A DNA stretch of 7,511 nt, taken from contig JALWQZ010000018.1 of assembly GCA_027077895.1 (NCBI GenBank), forward strand, positions 1-7,511, written 5' to 3'. This DNA is from Microcaldota archaeon (GTDB lineage: Archaea; B1Sed10-29; WALL01; WAMD01). The notes under the pieces were generated by a model that ran no database searches, was not told the DNA's origin, and saw nothing but the letters and a program-made list of their open reading frames with translations. The position numbers and the translations under genes were made by a program. Shown here one piece after another: positions 1-5,836 of this stretch (within the stretch, counting starts at the first letter, position 1; the number at the start of each line of letters is the position of its first letter).

Positions 1-415
1 ATATGTTCCCTTTAGGTAAGCCGAACTTCTGCTGAAAATGAGCAAGGGAAAACCTCCCAAGTGTAACAACGTACTTCGGATGTATTGCTTCGAACTGCAT
101 GTCAAGCCAGGGAGAGCAGGCTTCTATATCTAAAGGTAGAGGGTCCCTATTATTTGGTGGTCTGCACTTCACAACGTTTCCTATGAACACGTCCTGCCTA
201 GAAAGGCCTGCCAATGCCAGAAGTTCATCTAGGAACTTCCCCGCAGCACCAACGAAGGGCCTTCCAGTCAGATCTTCGTTCCTACCTGGTGCTTCTCCAA
301 CTAGCATTATCTCCGCATCCTCTGGGCCTTCACCGGGAACCGGCTTTGTCCTAGTCTCATGCAACGGACACTTCTGGCACGCCTCTATCTGTCTAGCAAT
401 CTCGTCTAACTGCAT
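1..415 (-). CDS. Family 4 (archaeal/thermophile) uracil-DNA glycosylase, 3'-truncated by the window edge
   Basis: Reading the minus strand from ATG at 415 gives 138 uninterrupted residues running off the window. The protein should excise uracil from DNA, the first step of base excision repair of deaminated cytosine. Four cysteines that would bind the family's 4Fe-4S cluster are visible: C13 and C16 (CQKC), C84 (VKCRPP) and C100. Motif 1 is GEAPG at residues 40-44 followed by E47-D48, and FVGAAGKFLD at 54-63 is the usual uracil-pocket segment. The second active-site motif (HPSP-like) would lie beyond the edge; family members are about 190-220 residues. An in-frame ATG at 448 would add 11 residues, but 415 puts the first cysteine at the normal distance from the N-terminus and lies 24 bp from a TATA-like element, suggesting a leaderless message. 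It diverges from the cation-transporter operon. Confidence 0.93.
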   Translation of the reverse strand, partial: MQLDEIARQIEACQKCPLHETRTKPVPGEGPEDAEIMLVGEAPGRNEDLTGRPFVGAAGKFLDELLALAGLSRQDVFIGNVVKCRPPNNRDPLPLDIEACSPWLDMQFEAIHPKYVVTLGRFSLAHFQQKFGLPKGNI

Positions 416-433
416 GCATAGATTTGGAAATCC

Positions 434-444
434 TTTTAATAAAA
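434..444. promoter_or_regulatory. Near-symmetric TATA element shared by two divergent genes
   Basis: The 11-bp run TTTTAATAAAA reads almost the same on both strands. Its centre (439) is 24 bp from the glycosylase ATG (415) and 23 bp from the GTG (462) of the first transporter gene. Archaeal TATA boxes centre about 25-27 bp upstream of the transcription start, so both messages would start at or within a few bases of their start codons. Neither start has a good Shine-Dalgarno sequence at normal spacing. Shared use is inferred from geometry. Confidence 0.6.
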
Positions 445-461
445 CCATTCGTTAATTCAGT

Positions 462-1037
462 GTGTTCGGATTCAACGACGATGATTTCAGGGAACTCAAG
501 GAGTACATAAAGGAGAGTACGAGCATCGGCTTCATCTACACACTGGCAGAACTAGTCTCTGGCGGTGTCCTGCTGAGCCTCCAGAATTCCCTAGTTGTAG
601 TACCTGGCCTGGCGATAATGCTTCCTGGGATTCTGGACTTGAGAGGGAACATATCTTCAACACTCGGTGCTAGACTGGGGTCTGCCCTGCACATGGGGTG
701 GATGAAACCAAGATTTGAGTGGAAGGGAGACGAGAAAGAAAACCTAATCGGGTCAATCATACTGTCAGTTACAATGAACGTGATTGTGGCTGTCATAGCA
801 TCAATAACAGCCTGGCTCCTAGGGATAGAAGCAAACATAGCACTCCTAATAGGAATAGCAATACTCGCGGGCATAATGGCAATGTCAATCCTAATGCCCG
901 TTGCCTTGGCCATAACAATCGAATCATACAAACATGGTTGGGATCCAAACAACGTGACCGCCCCTGCAATAGCAACAATAGGGGATATAGTGATGATTTC
1001 CTGCCTAGTAATAGCCGTTAAAATACTGGTGAGATAA
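462..1037 (+). CDS. MgtE/SLC41-like divalent cation transporter membrane subunit, first half
   Basis: This 191-residue integral membrane protein matches the membrane domain of the MgtE/SLC41 magnesium transporter family, without the cytoplasmic N and CBS domains of bacterial MgtE. About five hydrophobic segments are visible (roughly 22-40, 44-58, 97-121, 125-153, 167-190). Family landmarks are P55 followed by D59-x-R-G62-N63, corresponding to the PxxxGxxGN pore motif, and DPNNV at 161-165 followed by G174-D175 in the last segment, where MgtE has its metal-binding aspartate. The start is GTG at 462, since no upstream in-frame codon fits and the TATA element lies 23 bp away. Its stop overlaps the next start by one base (TAATG). 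Mg2+ is the family's main substrate, but Co2+, Zn2+ or another cation cannot be excluded. Confidence 0.87.
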   Translation: MFGFNDDDFRELKEYIKESTSIGFIYTLAELVSGGVLLSLQNSLVVVPGLAIMLPGILDLRGNISSTLGARLGSALHMGWMKPRFEWKGDEKENLIGSIILSVTMNVIVAVIASITAWLLGIEANIALLIGIAILAGIMAMSILMPVALAITIESYKHGWDPNNVTAPAIATIGDIVMISCLVIAVKILVR

Positions 1038-1567
1038 TGCATTACCACTGGAAACAAATTGTGAAGGAAAGCATAGGACCCTTGACATTGGCAGTGCTAT
1101 TCAGCATGATATCTGGTATTTCCCTAGACTCTGGCCTGGACCTAAAGGAACTAGCATCAATACTGATCATAATTCCCTCTTTCATAAACATATCTGGGGA
1201 TCTAAGTGCTGTGGTAGCAGCGAGAATTTCAACAGACATGTACATGGGAAAGACAAGAAGATGGTTGAATATAAGTGGTGCATTGTTTGTGGGACTAGTG
1301 CTATACGCATTTCTTGCATTAGTTGCGTGGAGTTTCCTAAAACTAACCGCAAATGTTGGAAGTCTAGTAACATATCTAACAATTGTCGTGCTAGCAGGAG
1401 TATTATCTTTAGGAATAATGATTGGAATTGCAGTTGGATTAGAGGACATCGGTAAGAGGCTCCACATGGATCCCAGTGATATGAGCATCCCACTGCTTTC
1501 CAGTGTGGGAGACGCCGTTGGGGTGAGTTTATTAATATTCATCGCTAAAATGATAATGGGGGTATGA
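1037..1567 (+). CDS. MgtE/SLC41-like divalent cation transporter membrane subunit, second half
   Basis: This 176-residue protein is a paralogue of the preceding gene with the same order of segments. P47 is followed by ISGD at 52-55, where the partner has RGN, and the C-terminal landmark is DPSD at 145-148 followed by G158-D159. The hydrophobic segments fall at roughly 14-30, 39-52, 85-103, 110-134 and 151-174. The ATG at 1037 overlaps the previous stop and is preceded by GGTGAG at 1028-1033, so translation is probably coupled. Two half-size copies in tandem suggest a heterodimeric pore, equivalent to the two repeats fused in eukaryotic SLC41 proteins. The exchange of the conserved Asn for Asp (position 55) indicates that the halves are not interchangeable. 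The cation is inferred from the family only. Confidence 0.86.
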   Translation: MHYHWKQIVKESIGPLTLAVLFSMISGISLDSGLDLKELASILIIIPSFINISGDLSAVVAARISTDMYMGKTRRWLNISGALFVGLVLYAFLALVAWSFLKLTANVGSLVTYLTIVVLAGVLSLGIMIGIAVGLEDIGKRLHMDPSDMSIPLLSSVGDAVGVSLLIFIAKMIMGV

Positions 1568-2112
1568 AGATGAACGACGCAAACCATATAATAGAAGGCA
1601 TAAAAAAGAAGGATTTGAATGTCTTGAAGATTATAAGAAAGATGAAGGATCTGAGTTCTCTCTCGATCGACCTGGCGTTCGCCGCTGTGGTGAGTGGGGA
1701 CAAGAACCTAGCAAAGAAGGTACTAGAACTGGAAGAGGATATAGACGTCCTCCAGTACCAACTAGAAATGGAAGTCATGCTCGCTGCTAGAAACGTGAAT
1801 CACGCAAAAAACTTCGTTGCGATAAACAGGATCTCATCCGCCATGGAGAATATATCAGACGCAACCGAAGAACTTGTTGATGCAATAATCAGAGGATTCC
1901 CAGTTGACCCCAGTGTTTCAAATGCACTTAAAGAAGAGATGGAGGTAAAAGTGTACAAGGTTGGCAGGGGTAGGTTCCTAGGGAAAACAACAACGCAGTT
2001 AAAGGAGAAATACGAGGTAATTGGATTAAAGAAGGATGGTGAATGGCACTACATGCCAAAGGAAGAGTATATACTTGATAAAGGAGACACGATTATACTC
2101 AAGAAGAGATAA
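1564..2112 (+). CDS. PhoU-like / TrkA_C (RCK_C) domain protein, probable transporter regulatory subunit
   Basis: This 182-residue soluble protein has two parts. Residues 1 to about 110 are helical, with a PhoU-like pattern (ELEEDIDVLQYQLE near 58-71 and AINRISSAMENISDATEELVD further on). Residues from about 123 on form a TrkA_C/RCK_C domain, a small ligand-binding fold, recognised from KVGRGRFLGKTTTQL and the closing ILDKGDTIIL. Such PhoU-TrkA_C proteins are known in archaea beside MgtE-like permeases. The gene overlaps the upstream stop by 4 bp (ATGA). An alternative ATG at 1570 is better spaced from the run of G at 1558-1562, so the true start may be two codons downstream. By analogy with RCK_C domains on K+ channels, it probably gates the membrane pair in response to a small ligand; the ligand is unknown. 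Confidence 0.82.
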   Translation: MKMNDANHIIEGIKKKDLNVLKIIRKMKDLSSLSIDLAFAAVVSGDKNLAKKVLELEEDIDVLQYQLEMEVMLAARNVNHAKNFVAINRISSAMENISDATEELVDAIIRGFPVDPSVSNALKEEMEVKVYKVGRGRFLGKTTTQLKEKYEVIGLKKDGEWHYMPKEEYILDKGDTIILKKR

Positions 2113-2144
2113 TGTGCAAATGTGTGGCACACAAAAACAAAACC

Positions 2145-2152
2145 AATATAAA
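2145..2152 (+). promoter_or_regulatory. TATA box for the thioredoxin reductase operon
   Basis: AATATAAA lies in the 74-bp gap after the PhoU-TrkA_C gene. Its centre is about 26 bp upstream of 2175, giving a leader of about 12 nt that contains the Shine-Dalgarno sequence GGTGAT (2177-2182) before ATG 2187. This suggests the redox pair is transcribed separately from the cation-transporter operon. Confidence 0.55.
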
Positions 2153-2186
2153 CCATTGAAAATTAAAGAATACGCCGGTGATTACT

Positions 2187-3164
2187 ATGGGTTTAGAGTT
2201 AGGTCTATCTTTGGGTGCTGCGACGACGAAAAAAGGAGGGGAATATGATTTCATCATAATTGGAGGTGGCCCCGCGGGACTAACAGCAGGCATATACGCT
2301 GTCAGAAAAAACCTAAAAACGCTAGTCATTGAGAAGTCCGAGTTTGGGGGTACGGTAAACTTGACTTTTGAGATAGAGAATTACCCGGGGTTCAGGAGAA
2401 TAAGCGGGGCAGAACTAGCAAAAAAATTCCACAAGCATGCCGCAGACCTAGGTGTGGAGTTCTCATCAGATGAAGTAAAGGAGATCTCTAAGGATGGGAA
2501 CTGGTTCGTGGTGAAGACCTGGGAAGGCGAATACCGAGCAAAGGCGATCTTACTTGCCACTGGCTCTAGGCATAGGGAACTAGGTGTCCCTGGTGAAAAG
2601 GAGTTTACAGGGAGAGGTGTTTCATACTGCGCCGTGTGTGACGCACCATTCTTCAAAGAAAAGACCGTTGCAATAGTTGGTGGAGGGAATACAGCGGTAA
2701 AGGACGCCTTGTACATGGCAGAGATATGCTCAAAGGTCTATTTGATTCATAGGAGAGATCAGTTCAGGGCAGATGAACTAGATATCTCCGAACTCAAGAA
2801 GAAGCAAAACGTTGAATTCGTGCTAAACTCCGTCGTCTCAGAAATAAGGGGGGACACAAAGGTAAATTCTGTTGTTGTCAAAAATAAGGAAACAAACGAA
2901 GAAAGGGAAATACAAATAGATGGGATATTCATAGACATAGGAGAAATCCCAAACAACGAACTAGCGAAAATGCTAGGGGTAGAACTAGACGCGAGGGGGT
3001 TCATAAAAGTTAATGACAACATGGAAACCAGTGTTCAAGGAGTTTATGCTGCTGGGGACATAACTGGTAAACTAACCCAGATAGTCGTAGCCGCTGCGCA
3101 AGGAGCAATTGCAGCCGTGGCAGCATACGAATACATAAGAAAACCATATTGGGTAAAAAACTGA
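2187..3164 (+). CDS. trxB: Thioredoxin reductase (FAD, NADPH-dependent)
   Basis: This 325-residue low-molecular-weight thioredoxin reductase moves electrons from NADPH through FAD to an active-site dithiol and on to a thioredoxin-like partner in the cytoplasm. Visible motifs, numbered from ATG 2187: FAD-binding GGGPAG at 26-31; redox pair CAVC at 148-151 followed by D152; NADP-binding GGGNTA at 165-170; HRRDQFRA at 188-195, whose two arginines after His favour NADPH over NADH; and GVYAAGD at 285-291 for the second FAD contact. The usual GGQ near the flavin is GGT at 54-56. About 20 residues precede the FAD fold, longer than typical. A GTG at 2178 is also in frame, but GGTGAT at 2177-2182 is correctly spaced for ATG 2187. 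The next gene starts 13 bp downstream and encodes the likely electron acceptor. Confidence 0.95.
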   Translation: MGLELGLSLGAATTKKGGEYDFIIIGGGPAGLTAGIYAVRKNLKTLVIEKSEFGGTVNLTFEIENYPGFRRISGAELAKKFHKHAADLGVEFSSDEVKEISKDGNWFVVKTWEGEYRAKAILLATGSRHRELGVPGEKEFTGRGVSYCAVCDAPFFKEKTVAIVGGGNTAVKDALYMAEICSKVYLIHRRDQFRADELDISELKKKQNVEFVLNSVVSEIRGDTKVNSVVVKNKETNEEREIQIDGIFIDIGEIPNNELAKMLGVELDARGFIKVNDNMETSVQGVYAAGDITGKLTQIVVAAAQGAIAAVAAYEYIRKPYWVKN

Positions 3165-3177
3165 GAGGTGATACAGA

Positions 3178-3834
3178 ATGATAGAAATAGATCCACAAAC
3201 AAAGCAGTTCGTAGAGAACAGCTTCAAAAACCTAAATAACCCTGTAAAAATGATATTCTTTAAGGGCCAAAATTGTCAGTACTGCGATGCAATCAAGGAG
3301 ATACTGACAACAGTCCAAGGCCTAGCACCAGAAGGAAAGATTCTATACGAGGAGCACAGTTTTGAAGATGAGAATGACTTGGCAAAACAATTGAACGTTG
3401 ATAAAGCACCTGCAACCGTCCTGAAAGCAGGCGAGAAGAAAGTGTACTTCTACGGAGTCATGTCTGGTTACGAGTTCGGTTCATTAATCGAAGACATAGT
3501 AGACCTATCAACAGATGAAGTAAAGTTAGAAGACGAGACAATAAAGTTCCTAGAAAAAATTAAAGATGACGTCAGAATGCAGGTATTCGTTACACCAACC
3601 TGCCCATATTGCCCTAGAGCAGTTAGGATGGCACACAAGTTCGCAATGATAAATCCGAAGATAAGGGCAGACATGGTGGAGGCAATCGAGTTCCAGGAAT
3701 TGTCCAACCAGTATATGGTCAGCGGTGTTCCTAAGACGGTGTTAACAGTAAATGGTGAGGATGTGGACAGCCTAGTTGGAGCAGCGCCAGAGCCATACTT
3801 CTTGGATTTCCTAAAGAAGAACATAAAGGTGTGA
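3178..3834 (+). CDS. Glutaredoxin-like protein disulfide oxidoreductase (PDO), two thioredoxin folds
   Basis: This 218-residue cytoplasmic protein has two tandem thioredoxin/glutaredoxin folds. The N-terminal unit has CQYC at residues 33-36 and the cis-proline segment KAPATV near 80-85. The C-terminal unit has CPYC at 142-145 and the cis-proline segment GVPKTV. Both redox pairs are intact, as in PDOs of hyperthermophilic archaea, which reduce, oxidise or isomerise protein disulfides and are recycled by thioredoxin reductase. GAGGTGAT at 3165-3172 sits 5 nt ahead of the ATG, a near-ideal Shine-Dalgarno sequence. Pairing with the reductase gene makes that enzyme its probable electron donor. The stop codon directly abuts the stop of the opposite-strand thioredoxin-CcdA gene, so both transcripts probably overlap at their 3' ends. 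Confidence 0.93.
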   Translation: MIEIDPQTKQFVENSFKNLNNPVKMIFFKGQNCQYCDAIKEILTTVQGLAPEGKILYEEHSFEDENDLAKQLNVDKAPATVLKAGEKKVYFYGVMSGYEFGSLIEDIVDLSTDEVKLEDETIKFLEKIKDDVRMQVFVTPTCPYCPRAVRMAHKFAMINPKIRADMVEAIEFQELSNQYMVSGVPKTVLTVNGEDVDSLVGAAPEPYFLDFLKKNIKV

Positions 3835-5025
3835 TCAACCAAAGAGAACTAGATACGCCAACCCCAGTAACCCCAACCCCATAATCAGCCTAAATCTCTC
3901 CTTGTTCTTCATAAGTATTTCAGTCGCTCTGTTTACACTGCCCTCCTCGAACTTCTTACTTTCAAGTGCAATCCACAACATAATCACCAACGGCAGTACG
4001 AATATGGCATTGTAGAGAAGCAGGTACGTGAAAACCTGCCAAGGATTGACCCCCTGTGAAATCCAATAGAAGATTGCACCCAAATACATTATACCTGAGC
4101 ATGGAAATTCAACCAACGTAACAAACACAGCAATCGAAACGATTGCTGCCAAGCTTGCCTTCTTGGCTAGGGAGATAACCTTCTGTTTATGTCTCTCGTT
4201 TATGTTGAAGGTTATTCCCTTACCCCAGAAGAAGAAGTCTTTTATATTCACCAGACCAGCAAAGACCAGGATGCCCGCAACCACCCATTTCGTGGCCACA
4301 GCCACCTGGGAGGCGAATGCACTCAACTGGTTCACGAGATACATTGAGCCTAAAATCAGTAGAACACCAATAGTTAGGTAGGATAGATAAACACATATAA
4401 TGTAAACAATCCCAAACCTTTTCATTTTCTTGTATTCTCTTATCGATGCCAATGTCGCAAGCATTATCAGCATAACTGCCATTATACATGGGTTTATTGA
4501 ATCACTGGCCGCAACCCCAACAAGGAACACCAAATCGGATATCACGCTCCTCTTGCCACTAACTGAGACCTGGCCGTTTTGTGCAGTTGCCTTGCCCCCT
4601 GTATAACTAGACACTAGCTTAGGTAATTCATTTATTATCTCAGTGTCACCCTGCAAGACAGTTCCGTTAAATGGGTTATCTCTAAAAACTAGGGCTGTCG
4701 GAACACCCGCAGGTATATTGTAAAAATCAACCACACGCATGAATAGTCTATTCGCTGTTTTGTTTGTATCAACTTCAAACTTAGTCACTGTAACATTCTC
4801 CAACCTTCCCAAAACACCCGAGGAAAGAACCCTATGACAGTGTGGGCACCAACTAGCATAAAAGAACCAAACATGCAAGTCAGAGGGGGGGTTTTGAACA
4901 ATTATGCCAGTCTGGTTATCAAGTGGCATGCTATACGTGCAAATATCCCCCGAACACAAACCTAAACATAAAGGTCCAATAAATGCAAGAGCAATAACCG
5001 ACGCGATAAGTATACGCTTGAACAT
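3835..5025 (-). CDS. Exported thioredoxin domain fused to CcdA/DsbD-type transmembrane electron carrier
   Basis: This 396-residue protein begins with a signal peptide or N-terminal anchor (residues 3-24, after FKR). A thioredoxin-like domain follows at about 45-145, with the active site WCPHC at 59-63 and the cis-proline GVPT at 107-110. The C-terminal part, about 160-396, is a CcdA/DsbD-like domain with about six hydrophobic segments. Its two conserved redox cysteines are visible: C180 in DSINPC and C309 in VEFPC. CcdA and DsbD carry electrons from cytoplasmic thioredoxin across the membrane to external thioredoxin-like proteins; here carrier and external acceptor are one polypeptide. The likely cytoplasmic donor is the convergent PDO, supplied by thioredoxin reductase. 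Likely roles are reduction of external disulfides or cytochrome c maturation; no cytochrome gene is visible, so the target is open. C20, C24 and C29 near the N-terminus are extra cysteines, possibly partly removed with the signal peptide. Confidence 0.9.
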   Translation of the reverse strand: MFKRILIASVIALAFIGPLCLGLCSGDICTYSMPLDNQTGIIVQNPPSDLHVWFFYASWCPHCHRVLSSGVLGRLENVTVTKFEVDTNKTANRLFMRVVDFYNIPAGVPTALVFRDNPFNGTVLQGDTEIINELPKLVSSYTGGKATAQNGQVSVSGKRSVISDLVFLVGVAASDSINPCIMAVMLIMLATLASIREYKKMKRFGIVYIICVYLSYLTIGVLLILGSMYLVNQLSAFASQVAVATKWVVAGILVFAGLVNIKDFFFWGKGITFNINERHKQKVISLAKKASLAAIVSIAVFVTLVEFPCSGIMYLGAIFYWISQGVNPWQVFTYLLLYNAIFVLPLVIMLWIALESKKFEEGSVNRATEILMKNKERFRLIMGLGLLGLAYLVLFG

Positions 5026-5040
5026 AGTGTTATCTTGTCA

Positions 5041-5088
5041 TGAAACCATACATAAATATAAGTTTCAAAAAATGAAACTATTGTATGG
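5041..5088. promoter_or_regulatory. Divergent promoter with inverted-repeat operator candidate
   Basis: One TATA element (ATAAATATA, 5052-5060) serves the 59-bp gap. Its centre is 31 bp from the thioredoxin-CcdA ATG (5025) and 29 bp from the regulator ATG (5085), implying leaderless or very short-leader messages. Around it lie TGAAAC (5041-5046), GTTTCA (5062-5067) and TGAAAC (5073-5078). The last two form a perfect 6-bp inverted repeat with a 5-nt A spacer. A wider pair, CCATAC (5046-5051) and GTATGG (5083-5088), encloses the TATA element. The symmetry suits a dimeric winged-helix protein, most simply the adjacent regulator. Binding is inferred. Confidence 0.6.
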
Positions 5089-5537
5089 ATGATAAAGAGA
5101 AGGTGCTTCTCGGATTAGCATTAATATCCGGATTCATATTCACTGTTTCTACACTCGCGTTAATTCTAGAATCCACACTCCCTAAGGATATGTGTGAACC
5201 ATGGAACTGGATACCCTATCTACTGATAATAACATCTTCCCTAGGGGTGTTCGTAGGAGGGATAGTCCATTACCTAACACTGGAGTATCTAGAAAGAAAG
5301 GAAAGGATAGATAAGACAAAGGCAAAGAGAGAAGTCTTACTAAACTGCCTACCAGGTGAAGAAAAGAAGGTTGTTGAATGCCTATTAGAAGGACCAAAAT
5401 TCCAATCAGAGATATCAAGAATCACAGGGTTCGACAAAGTAAAAACACATAGAATCTTAAAGAAATTAGAAGCAAGAAACGTAGTTAAACTGGAGAAGAT
5501 AGGGAAAACAAACATCGTGAGGCTAGTTCTAAAATAA
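5085..5537 (+). CDS. Membrane-anchored winged-helix transcriptional regulator
   Basis: The 150-residue product has two hydrophobic segments (about 7-28 and 43-65) joined by a short loop, a basic linker (residues 70-85, rich in K and R) and a C-terminal winged helix-turn-helix (about 88-150). The recognition-helix region reads VKTHRILKKLEARNVV and is followed by a beta-wing that ends the protein. The basic linker places the DNA-binding domain in the cytoplasm, so the loop containing C37 would face outward. I do not recognise a named family beyond archaeal winged-helix proteins with an N-terminal two-helix membrane anchor. It is divergent from the thioredoxin-CcdA gene across a promoter with symmetric repeats, so autoregulation and control of that gene are the simplest guesses. 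The stop codon is one base from the 3' end of the opposite-strand tRNA-Trp gene. Confidence 0.82.
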   Translation: MDDKEKVLLGLALISGFIFTVSTLALILESTLPKDMCEPWNWIPYLLIITSSLGVFVGGIVHYLTLEYLERKERIDKTKAKREVLLNCLPGEEKKVVECLLEGPKFQSEISRITGFDKVKTHRILKKLEARNVVKLEKIGKTNIVRLVLK

Positions 5538-5538
5538 T

Positions 5539-5767
5539 TGGTGGGGTCGCTGGGATTTGAACCCAGGCTAGGTGGTATCTCCGCCAGCAGCACGCATCCA
5601 GGGACAAGCCCTAGCTCCAGAGTGTCGTCATAAGAGGAGACACCTACGGTTTCTCCCTCTACTCTCTTCCCTTGAGCGAGGGAGCTCCTCCTCAGCATAC
5701 CACCTTGTCAGGTAAGCTCCAAAAGGGCTCTGGAGCCACCTGTGCTGCCTAACTACACCACGACCCC
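5539..5767 (-). tRNA. tRNA-Trp (anticodon CCA) with a 153-nt intron; CCA end encoded
   Basis: Exon 1 is 5767-5730 and exon 2 is 5576-5539, giving a 76-nt mature tRNA including an encoded CCA (5541-5539). The acceptor stem is GGGGTCG paired with CGACCCC, with discriminator A at 5542. The D arm is GTG/CAC. The anticodon stem is GGTGG (5740-5736) paired with CCACC (5575-5571), with the CCA anticodon at 5733-5731. The T arm is CTGGG-TTCAAAT-CCCAG. The intron sits at 37/38 in a textbook bulge-helix-bulge: 4-bp helix CTCC/GGAG, 3-nt bulges AGA and ATA on opposite strands, and inner helix GCC/GGC. The splicing endonuclease would cut after the second base of each bulge. The T-rich stretch after the CCA (ATTATTTT) lies inside the last codons of the regulator gene. 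Confidence 0.96.
5577..5729 (-). ncRNA. tRNA-Trp intron with box C/D-type guide organisation (one motif degenerate)
   Basis: Known euryarchaeal tRNA-Trp introns are box C/D sRNAs guiding 2'-O-methylation of positions 34 and 39. Here D' CTGA (5695-5692) and C' ATGACGA (5631-5625; consensus RTGATGA) are joined by a stem-loop, GGAGGAG side against CTCCTC, with an inner CTCCCTC/GAGGGAG helix. Upstream of D', positions 5705-5697 are complementary for 9 nt to 5578-5570, and the fifth base before D' pairs with C39. Downstream of C', 5622-5614 are complementary for 9 nt to 5736-5728. The base opposite C34 is the fifth before position 5612, exactly 12 nt after C', where box D should start. That site reads AGGG instead of CTGA, and the expected C box (5714-5708) reads TACCTGA. 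Confidence 0.75.
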
Positions 5768-5836
5768 TTCGCAAGGTGTGGTAGGTGACTATTGCCACCT
5801 GCGTCGGCCCGTCCGCAAGCCGGCGCATCGGCTTAG
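5768..5836 (-). other. GC-rich structured spacer between the two tRNA genes
   Basis: This 69-nt stretch is much richer in G+C than the surrounding coding DNA. It contains three back-to-back inverted repeats: AAGCCG/CGGCTT around a 6-nt loop (5817-5834), TGCG/CGCA (5800-5817) and AGGTG/CACCT around an 8-nt loop (5783-5800). In the middle one, read on the minus strand, the stem is followed by GA on both sides of the loop, which could form tandem G-A pairs. The two tRNAs are probably cotranscribed, so this would lie in their precursor. No coding potential is evident and the function is unknown. Confidence 0.5.

Noticed and set aside
99..455. 118-codon open frame on the + strand
   Set aside because: It is the antisense shadow of the uracil-DNA glycosylase, whose iron-sulfur cysteines and motif 1 are clear on the minus strand.
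5692..5711. Two CTGA motifs 12 nt apart in the tRNA-Trp intron as separate C/D units
   Set aside because: Only 5695-5692 is followed by a stem to a good C' box and preceded by a target-matching guide; the other (5711-5708) lies where the C box should be and lacks its own partner.
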